This document shows, piece after piece, positions 32,192-40,902 of a stretch of 64,000 bases of DNA. The DNA comes from UBA6912 sp963792895 (GTDB lineage Bacteria; Actinomycetota; Acidimicrobiia; Spongiisociales; UBA5794): NCBI GenBank assembly GCA_963792895.1, contig CAWBYA010000008.1, positions 1 through 64,000 of the forward strand. Reading direction: 5' to 3'. Numbering within the stretch: the first letter of the stretch is position 1; each line of letters begins with the position of its first letter. The notes beneath the pieces were generated by a model. That model made no database searches and was not told the origin of the DNA. It saw only the letters and a list, made by a program, of their open reading frames with translations. The translations under genes and the position numbers were made by a program.

Positions 32192-33516
32192 GACGGCGAG
32201 CTCACGGCACCGATGAGATCCGTCCCGTACCCGCCTGTGATCGTGGCCGTCACCCACTCCCCCGGCGTGCCGCGATCGAGCACCACCACGCCGTCGATCT
32301 CCGGCGCCTCGCGGTAGGAGCGTCCCACCGGAACACCGTCCTCCACCTGGTCGACGAGGACTTCGAGGTCCTTGCCGATCTGGTCGGCGTTGCGTACCGC
32401 CGTGATGTCCTCTTGGAGGGCTTGGAGATGCCGCAACCGTTCTCCTCTGGCTTCCTCGGGCACCTGATCGTCATACCCGGCCGCCGGCGTGCCCTCCTCG
32501 GGCGAGTAGGGGAAGAAGCCCGCCCAATCGAGTCGGGCAACCTCGAGGAACTCGGCGAGCCGGTCGACATCGTCATCCGTCTCGCCGGGGAAGCCGACGA
32601 TGAACGAGGACCGCAGCGCCGCTTCGGGCGCCGCCGTGCGGATTTCGTCGATCAACGCAAGGTGCCGCTCACCACTGCCGGGCCGCTTCATCCCGCGCAA
32701 CAGGCGCTCACTGGCATGCTGGAGCGAGAGATCGAAGTAGTCGGCCACGATCGGATTGCCGGCCATCTCCTCGATCAGAGCGGTGCGAATCTCTCGCGGA
32801 TAGAGGTAGTAGAGGCGTAGGCGCCGCAAACCGTCGACGTCGCTCACGAAGCGAAGCAACTCGACGATGCCGCCTGGGGCGTCGATGTCCCGCCCGTAGG
32901 CCGCCAGGTCCTGGGCGACGAGCACGATCTCCCCGACCCCGGAACCTGCCAACTCGGCGATCTCGTCGCGCACGTTGACAGGAGGCCGCGACCGCTGTTT
33001 GCCGCGAAACAATGGGATGGCACAGAAGGTGCACGGTTTGTCACACCCCTCTGCGACCTTGACGTAGGCAAAAGGAGTCGAGGGGGTGGGTCGCTTGATC
33101 TGATACAAGATGTCCATCTTGGACGTAGCCGCCGGTCGGATGGTGATCGGCTGCCATTCGGTGAGATCATCGAGCGCAGTCACCAGTTCGCCGTACCGGT
33201 CCAGCCCGATGACCGCATCGGCCTCGGGCAGCGCATCGCGCAGCTCCGTCTCGTAGCGCTGCGCCATACATCCGATCACGACCAACCGTGCGTCGGTGCG
33301 CTTCGCCGCTGCCATCTCCAGAATGGTGTCGACCGACTCCTGGCGGGCCGCTTCGATGAAGGCGCAGGTGTTGACCATCACAACGTCGGCGTCCTCTGGT
33401 GAGGCGGCGTCGACGTACCCGGCGTCGCCGAGCATCGACGTCACCTTCTCCGAGTCGACCTGATTCTTGGAGCAGCCGAGCGTCGTCAGCCACACGGTGG
33501 GAGCGGAAGGAGGCAT
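32188..33516 (-). CDS. rimO: Ribosomal protein uS12 methylthiotransferase RimO
   Basis: The 442-residue radical-SAM enzyme has the MTTase cysteines C15 (TLGCSKNQVDSE), C51 (VNTCAFIEAARQES) and C83 (IGCMAQRY) and the radical-SAM triad C158, C162, C165 in GCDKPCTFCAIP. GCSKNQVDSE and CDKPCTFC are RimO-type rather than MiaB-type. A TRAM domain ends the protein. It methylthiolates the conserved aspartate of ribosomal protein S12. The ATG at 33514-33516 fits the family start. It lies 10 bases after thrC in the leftward operon. With miaB, the window holds both common methylthiotransferases. Confidence 0.94.
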   Translation of the reverse strand: MPPSAPTVWLTTLGCSKNQVDSEKVTSMLGDAGYVDAASPEDADVVMVNTCAFIEAARQESVDTILEMAAAKRTDARLVVIGCMAQRYETELRDALPEADAVIGLDRYGELVTALDDLTEWQPITIRPAATSKMDILYQIKRPTPSTPFAYVKVAEGCDKPCTFCAIPLFRGKQRSRPPVNVRDEIAELAGSGVGEIVLVAQDLAAYGRDIDAPGGIVELLRFVSDVDGLRRLRLYYLYPREIRTALIEEMAGNPIVADYFDLSLQHASERLLRGMKRPGSGERHLALIDEIRTAAPEAALRSSFIVGFPGETDDDVDRLAEFLEVARLDWAGFFPYSPEEGTPAAGYDDQVPEEARGERLRHLQALQEDITAVRNADQIGKDLEVLVDQVEDGVPVGRSYREAPEIDGVVVLDRGTPGEWVTATITGGYGTDLIGAVSSPS

Positions 33517-33526
33517 GGGCGGCAGT

Positions 33527-34952
33527 CTACGGGCGCCTCGCCGGCGCAATGCGAGCGGCGATGCGCTCCTGCACTGCGGCGACGTCGTTGTCGATGACGT
33601 CGTAGCGCTGTGGGCGGTCGAGCAGACCCGCAAACCGTGGCGGCACGGGTGGCGGTGCACCGAGCGCCTCCTCGATGGTGGCGGCGAACTTGACGGGCTG
33701 TGCCGTCTCGAGGCAGACGAGCGGTACCTCGGGATCGCGGCAGCTCGGTCCCCACCTTCACGCCATCTGCGGTGTGCGGGTCCACCATGATGCCGTGCTC
33801 GGCATGAAGCCGCCGAATGGTGGCGATGCGGTCGGCGTGGGTGGAGCTGCCGGACACGAATCCGGTCTCGCCGATGCGGGCGAACGCGGAGTCGTTGGAG
33901 AGGTCGATGGGGTGATCGGGGCTCAGTGTCTCGAAGAGTGCCGCCGTGCGCGACGCGTCATCGCCCAGCAGAGCATGGACGTACCGCTCGAAGTTCGACG
34001 CCTTGGAGATGTCCATCGAGGGACTCGACGTGGCGGCGACGGCCGCCGCGGGACGTACCCGATAGCGTCCCGTTCGGAAGAACTCGTCCAGGACGTCGTT
34101 CTCGTTCGTGGCGACGATGAGCCTGCGAATGGGCACGCCCATGCGGCGGGCGACGAAGCCGGCATAGACGTTGCCGAAGTTGCCCGTCGGCACCGCAACG
34201 TCAACCGGGTCTCCCACCGCACCGGCCACTGCGAGGTAGAGGTACACGTAATAGACGGTCTGGGCCATGATGCGGGCCCAGTTGATCGAGTTCACGGCGC
34301 CGATGCGATAGGTGGCCTTGAAGGCTGCGTCGGCATTGACTGCCTTCACGAGATCCTGGCAGTCGTCGAACACACCGCGCACCACCAGGTTGTGGATGTT
34401 GGGTTCGTCGAGGCTGTACATCTGCGCCGCCTGGAACGGGCTGGTGCGGCCGAGCGGCGACAACATGAAGACATCGACGTTGTGGGCGCCGATCATGGCG
34501 TGCTCGGCGCTCGACCCCGTGTCGCCTGAGGTCGCTCCAAGGACGGTGAGACGCTCACCCCGCCGCTCGAGCTCACGCTCGAAGAGCCTGCCGACCAACT
34601 GCAGCGCCATGTCCTTGAACGCCAGCGTCGGGCCATGGGAGAGCCCGGCGAGGAACATCCCGGCCTCGATCGCACGAATGGACATGACGTCGGGATGATC
34701 GAAGCGGGCTCGGTCGTAGGCCGCACCGATGAGGCGCCGCAGCTCGTCGCCGGGAACATCCGCCACGAAACGGCTGACCACGGCGAATGCCACCTGCTCG
34801 TACGGCGCACCGCGCAGAGCGGCCAGATCGGCGGCGGCGAGCGTCGGGAACGTCTCTGGCACGACCAGCCCGCCATCAGGAGCGAGGCCGCCGAGCAGCA
34901 CGTCACCGAATCCGGCTGGCGCCATGCCGCCCCGGGTGCTCACATACCGCAC
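33527..34952 (-). pseudogene. thrC: Threonine synthase, one-base frameshift near the C-terminus
   Basis: The gene codes for about 474 residues, normal for the long threonine synthases. The N-terminal cap (YVSTRGG, LLGGLAPDGGLVVPE), PLP lysine K113 in GPTLAFKDMALQ and GATSGDTGSSAEHA match the family, which converts O-phosphohomoserine to threonine. After GVKVGTEL one extra base at GCGGC, 33737-33741 (CTGCCGCGAT on the sense strand), breaks the frame; beyond it the other frame gives RDPEVPLVCLETAQPVKFAA to a TAG at 33527-33529. Threonine synthesis is hard to lose, so an assembly error is quite possible. Start is a GTG at 34950-34952, four bases from the flavin reductase gene. Confidence 0.85.
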
Positions 34953-34956
34953 GGGC

Positions 34957-35481
34957 TCAGGTCCTGAGGTGCCGGTATGCGCCGCGGAAGTAGACGAGGG
35001 GATCGTCGAGGTCGTCGAGGACGACCTCCTCGATTCGCCCGGCTATGAGAACGGAGAAGCTCTCCTCCCGTCCTTCGACGAGGGTGCACATGGCGTAGCT
35101 GCCGAAGCCGTCGAGCAGCGGCCCGTAGGGGCTGTCGGTGAAGGCACGCCCCGCGAACAGTCCCCCCGGACTCGGGCGCAGTCCGGCGAACACATCGGAA
35201 GCCTCCCGTTGTGTCTGGTCGCACACGTGCACGATGAATCGCCCGGTCTCCTCGACCACGTCGAGGAGATCCGTCGTCGCACCCACCAGGCCGTACACCA
35301 ACGCTGGATCGCCCTCTGCGACAACGAGCGAAGACACGGTGAGGCCCGTGCGGCTCTTCTCATCCCCTGCCGTGAGGATCGTCACCGGGACGGCGAGCCG
35401 CCCGCGCAGCTGCCTCACCGGGTCACGCTGATCGGGCGGTGTGGTGAAAGGGTGTTCGTCGTGGATCTGGCCGTGGTCCAT
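34957..35481 (-). CDS. Flavin reductase domain protein
   Basis: The 174-residue protein has the FMN-binding split-barrel of flavin reductases: LRGRLAVPVTILTAGDEKSRTGLTVSSLVVAEGDPALVYGLV near the start, then GRFIVHVCDQTQREASDVFAG and a FAGRAFTDSPYGPLLDG block. It would bind FMN and reduce it with NAD(P)H, or act as a related oxidoreductase; the partner oxygenase is unknown. A purine-rich GGGGTGA site precedes the ATG. It sits between the PHP phosphatase and thrC in one leftward operon. Confidence 0.8.
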   Translation of the reverse strand: MDHGQIHDEHPFTTPPDQRDPVRQLRGRLAVPVTILTAGDEKSRTGLTVSSLVVAEGDPALVYGLVGATTDLLDVVEETGRFIVHVCDQTQREASDVFAGLRPSPGGLFAGRAFTDSPYGPLLDGFGSYAMCTLVEGREESFSVLIAGRIEEVVLDDLDDPLVYFRGAYRHLRT

Positions 35482-35484
35482 AGC

Positions 35485-36369
35485 TCACCCCTCCAGGGGC
35501 ACGAAGGTGCGGGATCTCTGACGGAATCTCAGCCGATGGCTGTATCCCGCGGTGCGGGCCGCGGCGACGAGCTCGTCCCGATCCCGACCCGCATCGGGAG
35601 GGTAGTGCGCATCACTGGCGAGAGTGATCGGCACGGCGGCGGCGGCGAACAACCCGAGCAATCCCGGCGAGGGGTAGATCTCGCCGGCCGGGCGGTGAAG
35701 ACCTGCGCTCGACACCTCTACTGCTGTACCCGACGAGGCGGCGGCAGCGACGACCTTCCGGTAGAGGTCGTCGGGCACCTCGTCCGGGCGATGGCCGTAC
35801 TTCTTGACGACGTCGACGTGGGCGAGCACGTCCACCGCTCCTGAGGCAGCCAGCAGCGTCTCGAGCTCGAAGTAGTCCTCATAGGCCCGCCGCACTCCTC
35901 GTCTCTCGAACTCGAAGGCGGATTTGCCGTGATCCACCGCCCAGCCGCCGATCCAATGCACGGAGCCGATGAGGAAGTCCCAGGGGTACGGGGCGATGAG
36001 CTGCAGCACGGCCTCGATCGTCTCCGGGAAGAAGTCGACCTCGAGGCCGAGGAGCACCGGCAGACCTCGCTCCTTGGCAGCCACGACCGCACCGACGTAC
36101 GACTCGAGCGACAACGTCAGATCCTCGGCAACCATCTGCTCGGACAGCCGGGCGAGATCGGCGCGAGGCTCCCGTTCCCAGAACCTCCCGAGCACCGAGG
36201 CCGCCTCGGTGCATCGATACAGGTGCTCGGTGAACCCCACCTCGGTGGCACCATTGCCCGCCGCTGCCGCGACATACGCCTCGATGTGCCCGGCGGGGTA
36301 GACACCTGGGCGCGGGCCCGTGCCCCGATACGGGCCGTGCGGATGGAGGTGGACGTGGTAGTCACCCAT
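35485..36369 (-). CDS. PHP-domain phosphatase, histidinol-phosphatase-like
   Basis: The 294-residue protein has the metal-binding PHP motifs in order: DYHVHLH at the N-terminus, GFTEHLYR, GLEVDFFPE, GSVHWIGG, LAHVDVVKKYG and SDAHYPPDAG. This is the trinuclear-metal phosphoesterase fold of HisK-type histidinol phosphatases and relatives. No other his genes are nearby, so assignment to histidine biosynthesis is uncertain. It is the first gene of the operon that continues with flavin reductase, thrC, rimO, cinA and thpR. Confidence 0.85.
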   Translation of the reverse strand: MGDYHVHLHPHGPYRGTGPRPGVYPAGHIEAYVAAAAGNGATEVGFTEHLYRCTEAASVLGRFWEREPRADLARLSEQMVAEDLTLSLESYVGAVVAAKERGLPVLLGLEVDFFPETIEAVLQLIAPYPWDFLIGSVHWIGGWAVDHGKSAFEFERRGVRRAYEDYFELETLLAASGAVDVLAHVDVVKKYGHRPDEVPDDLYRKVVAAAASSGTAVEVSSAGLHRPAGEIYPSPGLLGLFAAAAVPITLASDAHYPPDAGRDRDELVAAARTAGYSHRLRFRQRSRTFVPLEG

Positions 36370-36392
36370 GCGGGCAGCGTAACCCCGTCCGG

Positions 36393-36731
36393 TCAGGGGC
36401 CGAACGGCTCGAGGAGGGCGTGAAGCGGTCCCGGCGGCACCGCGTCGCGCAAGACCCTGCGAGTCTCCACGCCGACGGATCCCGACGTCTCCAGGTCGGC
36501 CGCAACGGCAGCGATGGCATCGGGTAGCGCTGCATAGACACCGACCTGATCGAGCTCAGCGGCCTTCTGGGCGTTGTGTCGCGCTCGATGTGCATCGCCA
36601 TCCACGAGAGCGACGAGGGCTTTCTCGGCTGCGGTGAGGGCGTTGCGCTGACGCTGTCCGTCGAGCTCCATGGCGCCAGCGTACGCCTCGATCCGTCCGT
36701 CCGACGCCCGAAATGCGAGTGACCGAGCCAT
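36393..36731 (-). CDS. Small hypothetical protein
   Basis: The frame runs to 36393 with possible starts at 36731 (112 residues) or 36671 (MELDGQRQRNALTAAEKALV, 92 residues). The protein is helical: TAAEKALVALVDGDAHRARHNAQKAAELDQVGVYAALPDAIAAVAADLE (given here in part) recalls repeats of short TPR-like helices. No family is recognised. It diverges from the methyltransferase gene; the longer version would almost abut its start. The gene probably exists, its start is uncertain. Confidence 0.5.
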   Translation of the reverse strand: MARSLAFRASDGRIEAYAGAMELDGQRQRNALTAAEKALVALVDGDAHRARHNAQKAAELDQVGVYAALPDAIAAVAADLETSGSVGVETRRVLRDAVPPGPLHALLEPFGP

Positions 36732-36735
36732 CGGG

Positions 36736-36741
36736 CATAAT
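36736..36741 (+). promoter_or_regulatory. Candidate -10 element of a leaderless transcript
   Basis: CATAAT stands out in GC-rich sequence, six bases before the methyltransferase ATG at 36748. A transcript starting at or next to the ATG would be leaderless, common in actinobacteria. No convincing -35 element is visible. Confidence 0.4.
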
Positions 36742-36747
36742 CCCCCG

Positions 36748-37461
36748 ATGCACAGCATCACGTGGAAGGGCCGGCTCGGCCCCATGGAGCTTCAAGCCTC
36801 GGACAACACCTTCCAACCCTCCACCATCTCGCAACTCGTTGCCAAGGTCCTCGAAGTCGAGGAAGGCGACGTTGTCATCGATGTGGGCTGCGGCACCGGA
36901 ATCCTCGGGATCATCGCTGCCAAGCTCGGCGCCGCCCATGTGTACGGCATCGACGCCAGCCCAGACGTTGTCGAAGTTGCGTCCGCGAATGCCGCGGCAC
37001 ACGGGGTCGCGGACAGGATGGAGTTCTTCCAAGGCGACCTCTTCTCGCCACTCCCCGACGACGTTCGCGCCGATGTGATCATCGGGGACGTGTCCGGGAT
37101 CCCCGACCAGCTCGCCGCCGAGAGCGGTTGGTTCCCATCCCGAACGGGCGGCGGACCGCGGGGCGCCGAGCTCCCGATGCGAATGCTGCGCGAGGCTGCA
37201 CGCCGCCTCAAAGAAGGCGGCAAGCTCCTGCTTCCGACGGGGACGCTCCAAGACGAGAACGCCATCCTCGACGTCGCTCGCTCGGTGTTCGGCAGCCTGA
37301 AGCAACTCGCCGACCGCATGATCCCGCTCGCCGGACCCCTTGCGGAGAGCAAGAGCCTGCGCCAGCTCGTTGATGCGGGCATCATCAAGTTGCAGGCTCG
37401 CGGCTCTCGCCTCGTCTGGGAAGCCCGCGTGTGGGAATGCGAAGAAGTCGAGCCGGTCTAG
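36748..37461 (+). CDS. SAM-dependent methyltransferase
   Basis: The 237-residue protein has a clear motif I VVIDVGCGTGILGIIAAKLGAAHVYGIDASPDVVEVA (shown in part) and DLFSPLPDDVRADVIIGDVSG, where the acidic motif IV resembles arginine/ribosomal-protein methyltransferase cores (PrmA/PRMT-like). The C-terminal part GKLLLPTGTLQDENAI continues the fold. The substrate is unknown. It starts at ATG 36748 with a possible leaderless promoter, and faces the DUF3054 gene tail to tail. Confidence 0.82.
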   Translation: MHSITWKGRLGPMELQASDNTFQPSTISQLVAKVLEVEEGDVVIDVGCGTGILGIIAAKLGAAHVYGIDASPDVVEVASANAAAHGVADRMEFFQGDLFSPLPDDVRADVIIGDVSGIPDQLAAESGWFPSRTGGGPRGAELPMRMLREAARRLKEGGKLLLPTGTLQDENAILDVARSVFGSLKQLADRMIPLAGPLAESKSLRQLVDAGIIKLQARGSRLVWEARVWECEEVEPV

Positions 37462-37515
37462 GTATTCGGCAGCGACGGCCTCGTGTCGCTCATGGCGCCG
37501 GTCCAGTGGCGGCCG

Positions 37516-37887
37516 TCACGACGCCAACGACCTCGCCCGACGCGTCGTCACGGCACGGGCGACGAGCCGCCAGCCGATGAACCCAAGCGCGAGGAATGCG
37601 GTGGCCACCACGACGAACGTCGTCGCGGTACCTTCGGCGAACACCGTGCGGCGAAGCACCATGCCGACCACGACGGTGACCACGAGGACACCGACGCCGG
37701 TCATCGGGGCAGCAGGAGCCCGCCACGCCTTCGTCACCATCCAGCCTGCGGCGAGCGCAAGCATGAAGGGGGCCGCGGTCCTCAGCACTCCGGCAAACGT
37801 CTCGGCTTCTTCGTGGGTGCGGCGGCCGAGTATCACGAAGCCGAAGACAACGGCCACGTCGAGCCACAAGAGTGTCGGCGATCTCAC
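37516..37887 (-). CDS. DUF3054 family membrane protein
   Basis: The 123-residue protein has four membrane helices and the DUF3054 pattern: LWLDVAVVFGFVILGRRTHEE at the start, TAAPFMLALAAGWMV, GVGVLVVTVVVGMVLRRTVF and TTFVVVATAFLALGFIGWRL. This family occurs widely in actinobacteria with unknown function. The GTG at 37885-37887 gives the typical first helix. A preceding longer frame lacks similarity. It follows the TSUP gene on the same strand with a gap of about 150 bases. Confidence 0.78.
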   Translation of the reverse strand: MRSPTLLWLDVAVVFGFVILGRRTHEEAETFAGVLRTAAPFMLALAAGWMVTKAWRAPAAPMTGVGVLVVTVVVGMVLRRTVFAEGTATTFVVVATAFLALGFIGWRLVARAVTTRRARSLAS

Positions 37888-38037
37888 CTCGGGATCGTAG
37901 GCACGCCCCTGCCGCTTGTGGCATCGGGCGGCGCCGACTCGGTCGACACGTGACGGAAAGGGCGGAAGAACCCCCTCAACCCGGCAAGCCGGGCAGCTCC
38001 CCCCTACCCGTCGGACGAGGGTGCCCCGCCCCCACAA

Positions 38038-38778
38038 TCACGCCGTCAACAGCATCCTCCCGGCGGCCACCAGCGCTGCGGCGACCAGGATCCAGCGCAC
38101 GAAGCCCGCGCCCCTCTGCAGCGCCAGGTGGGCCGCGATCCACGCCCCACTCACTTGCCCGATCGACAACACCGCGCCGACGGCGACGTCGACCTGGGCG
38201 GCTGCGGCGAAGAAGACGAGAGCGACCGGCGTGTAGGCGGCGATGATGAGCACCTTTGCGCCGTTGCCTTTCACCAGATCGAGGCCAGAGCCGAGGACGA
38301 GGCCGGCGAGGAGCAGGAAGCCGACTCCGGCCTGGACGAATCCGCCGTAGAACCCGATCGCAAAGAAGATCAGAAGCCGCCATCCCATCGGGAGGATGGT
38401 CTCCCGCCCGTCGACCCATCGCGACGGCTTGAGCAGCACCGAAGCCGCAACGAAGACCAGAACGAACGCGAACACCCGTCTCGTGGCGCCGGCCGACAAC
38501 AGCGTTGCCAGCCACGCCCCGAGGCCTGCACCGACCATCGCCGCCGGCACGACGGGGAGGACCCGCCGCCACGGCACCGCCTGGCCGCGGGAGAAGCGAC
38601 CGAGCGCGGCGAGGTTGGCGAGCTGGATGGCGATCCGGTTGGTCCCGTTGGCGGCATTCGGACCGATCAGCTCCGTGAGGATGGGAAGGGTGATCGCCGA
38701 CCCGCCACCGGCCAGGGTGTTGATGAAGCCAGATGCCAATCCGCCGAACACCACCACCAACCCCTCGACGAGCGTCAT
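38038..38778 (-). CDS. TSUP family permease (TauE/SafE-like)
   Basis: The 246-residue protein has about eight membrane helices in two repeats. Each repeat starts with the TSUP signature: GLASGFINTLAGGGSAITLP in the first and GGFVQAGVGFLLLAGLV in the second. The family exports or takes up sulfite, sulfoacetate and other organic anions; the substrate here is unknown. Its ATG overlaps the stop of the E2 gene by four bases, so it is translationally coupled to the 2-oxoacid dehydrogenase operon, which is unusual company. Confidence 0.87.
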   Translation of the reverse strand: MTLVEGLVVVFGGLASGFINTLAGGGSAITLPILTELIGPNAANGTNRIAIQLANLAALGRFSRGQAVPWRRVLPVVPAAMVGAGLGAWLATLLSAGATRRVFAFVLVFVAASVLLKPSRWVDGRETILPMGWRLLIFFAIGFYGGFVQAGVGFLLLAGLVLGSGLDLVKGNGAKVLIIAAYTPVALVFFAAAAQVDVAVGAVLSIGQVSGAWIAAHLALQRGAGFVRWILVAAALVAAGRMLLTA

Positions 38779-39926
38779 GCGCCCGCCGGGGCTTCCAACG
38801 CCTGGATCAGGGCCGCCATGAACGCACGGCCCGTTGCCCCGTCGATCGCTCGGTGGTCGTACGAGAGGCTGAGCGGCATCTCGCGCCCGATGACGATCTC
38901 GTCGTTGCGCACGACCGGCCGCGGGTCGGCCCGTCCGACGGACAAGATCGCCGTGGTGCCGAGCGGCACGATCGGAGTCCCGTACCTGCCGCCAACTGCA
39001 CCGATGTTCGACAACGTGAACGTCTGGCCGCGCAACTCGTCGGGTGAGGCGCTCCGGTCCCGCGCCGCCGCAGCCAATCGTACGATCTCAGCCCCCAGAC
39101 CGGCGACGTCGAACGATGGCGCATCGTGAACGACGGCCACCATCAGCCCCTCCGGCGTGTCGACGGCGATCCCGACGTCGTAGTGGAGCTTGTGAACGAC
39201 CGTATCGCCGTCGACGCCGGCGTTGAAGTCGGGAAACTGCTCCAGCAGCGGCAGGATGCGGCGAATCAGCACCGCCTCGAGCGGTGGCTTGCCGAGCGCA
39301 GCGCGCTCGTCGAGCACGGCGACGGCGTCGGCCTCGCCGTACGTCGTGACGTGTGGGATCTCTCGCCACGCCCTGGCCAGCCGATCTGCGATCGTGCGCC
39401 GCATCGGTGACATGCGGATCCGCCGGACGGGACCGGTCGTCGCCGCAGCCGCCCTGATGTCATCCTCGGTCACCCTGCCCCCGGGGCCCGAGCCGGCAAT
39501 CGTCTCCGTATCGACCCCGAGATCGGCGGCCAGCTTGCGCACCATGGGCAGCATCTGGGCCGGCCCACCGGGCGCCGTCACGGTCTCCACCGCCGCTTCG
39601 AGCCGGCCGACGATCGGAGCCGCATCGCCGCTCACCCCGGGCGGCGCGACCGCTCCATCTTCCTGGGCATTCGGCAACCACCGCTCACCGGGTGCGCCGA
39701 TGACGGCGAGGAGCGCCTCGACGGCCAGGGTCTCGCCCTCTCCTGCACCGCGATGAAGCAGGACGCCGGCGACCGGCGCAGGTATGTCGATGACGGCCTT
39801 GTCGGTCTCGACTTCCACCATCGGACCGTCCATGGCGACCTCGTCGCCGACGTCGGCGTGCCACGCAACGATCACGGCCTCCGTGAGTCCCTCCCCGACA
39901 TCAGGCAGATGAAACTCGGTCGCCAC
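38775..39926 (-). CDS. 2-oxoacid dehydrogenase E2 (dihydrolipoamide acyltransferase)
   Basis: The 383-residue protein has an N-terminal lipoyl domain with lysine K43 in EVETDKAVIDIP, an Ala/Pro-poor linker, an E1/E3-binding peripheral domain around 122-158 (MLPMVRKLAADLGVD, GPGGRVTEDDIRAA) and the catalytic acyltransferase domain ending in LSYDHRAIDGATG with H358 and D362. It transfers acyl groups from the lipoyl arm to CoA. One lipoyl domain and the neighbouring E1 type suggest a branched-chain or pyruvate complex; which is not decided. It follows E1beta after one base. Confidence 0.92.
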   Translation of the reverse strand: MATEFHLPDVGEGLTEAVIVAWHADVGDEVAMDGPMVEVETDKAVIDIPAPVAGVLLHRGAGEGETLAVEALLAVIGAPGERWLPNAQEDGAVAPPGVSGDAAPIVGRLEAAVETVTAPGGPAQMLPMVRKLAADLGVDTETIAGSGPGGRVTEDDIRAAAATTGPVRRIRMSPMRRTIADRLARAWREIPHVTTYGEADAVAVLDERAALGKPPLEAVLIRRILPLLEQFPDFNAGVDGDTVVHKLHYDVGIAVDTPEGLMVAVVHDAPSFDVAGLGAEIVRLAAAARDRSASPDELRGQTFTLSNIGAVGGRYGTPIVPLGTTAILSVGRADPRPVVRNDEIVIGREMPLSLSYDHRAIDGATGRAFMAALIQALEAPAGA

Positions 39927-39927
39927 G

Positions 39928-40902
39928 TCAACCCTCCATCGTGTGCGAGACGGCGGCCACGATCCGCTCCACCGTCGGGACGTAGTGGTGCTCGGCGCGT
40001 CGCAGCGGGACGACCGTGTCCCACCCGGTCACCCTGGCGATGGGAGCGCGCAGGGAGTACAGCGCACGCTCCTGAACCGACGCAGCGATCTCGCCGGCCA
40101 GGCCGCCGGTACGCGGCGCCTCGTGGACGATGACGAGCCGCCCGGTGCGCTCCACGGATGCGATTACCGGATCGAGATCGAGCGGAGCCAGGCTCCGCAA
40201 GTCCACGGCCGCTGCACTGATGCCGGCTTCGGCCAGCGTCCGGACGCTGCGCCGCACTTCGCGCATCATCGCTCCGTACCCGACGAGAGTCACGTCGCTG
40301 CCGTCTGCGACGAGCTGCGCGGCCCCGAGTGGCACGGTGTAGCGCTCGTCGGGCACCTCGCCCTTGACGGCGCGATACGAACGGATCGGCTCGAGGAAGA
40401 TCACCGGGTCGGGATCCTCGATGGCAGCAAGCAGCATGCCCTTCGCGTCGAAAGGCGTCGACGGCACGACCACCTTCAGCCCCGGCGTGTGTGCGTAGAT
40501 GGTTTCGGTCGACTCGCTGTGGTGCTCCGCTGCGCCGATGCCCGCCCCGTATGGGATGCGGATGACCATCGGGGCTGTGAACCGGTGGCGCGAGCGGTTG
40601 CGAATCCTGGCCACGTGACTGACGATCTGGTCGTAGGCCGGGTATGAGAACCCCATGAACTGGATTTCGGCGATCGGCCGCAACCCGGCGACCGCCATCC
40701 CGAACGCGGCACCGACGATGCCGGACTCCGCGACGGGCGTGTCGACCACCCGATGCCCGCCGTGGCGCTCCTGCAGCCCGTCCGAGACACGGAACACGCC
40801 GCCGGTCCGACCCACGTCTTCCCCGAGAAGGACGACGGAAGGGTCCGCCAGGGCGAGATCGAGAGCGTTGTTGATGGCCTGCGCCAGGTTGCGCTCGGTC
40901 AT
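39928..40902 (-). CDS. 2-oxoacid dehydrogenase E1 component, beta subunit
   Basis: The 324-residue protein has the transketolase-like pyrimidine-binding region (LGEDVGRTGGVFRVSDGLQE, VVDTPVAESGIVGAAFGMA, IQFMGFSYPAYDQIVSHVA) and C-terminal transketolase domain (VTLVGYGAMMREV, DLRSLAPLDLDPV). With the alpha subunit it binds thiamine diphosphate and decarboxylates the 2-oxoacid. The ATG overlaps the alpha stop (ATGA). E3 (lipoamide dehydrogenase) is not in this cluster. Confidence 0.93.
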   Translation of the reverse strand: MTERNLAQAINNALDLALADPSVVLLGEDVGRTGGVFRVSDGLQERHGGHRVVDTPVAESGIVGAAFGMAVAGLRPIAEIQFMGFSYPAYDQIVSHVARIRNRSRHRFTAPMVIRIPYGAGIGAAEHHSESTETIYAHTPGLKVVVPSTPFDAKGMLLAAIEDPDPVIFLEPIRSYRAVKGEVPDERYTVPLGAAQLVADGSDVTLVGYGAMMREVRRSVRTLAEAGISAAAVDLRSLAPLDLDPVIASVERTGRLVIVHEAPRTGGLAGEIAASVQERALYSLRAPIARVTGWDTVVPLRRAEHHYVPTVERIVAAVSHTMEG

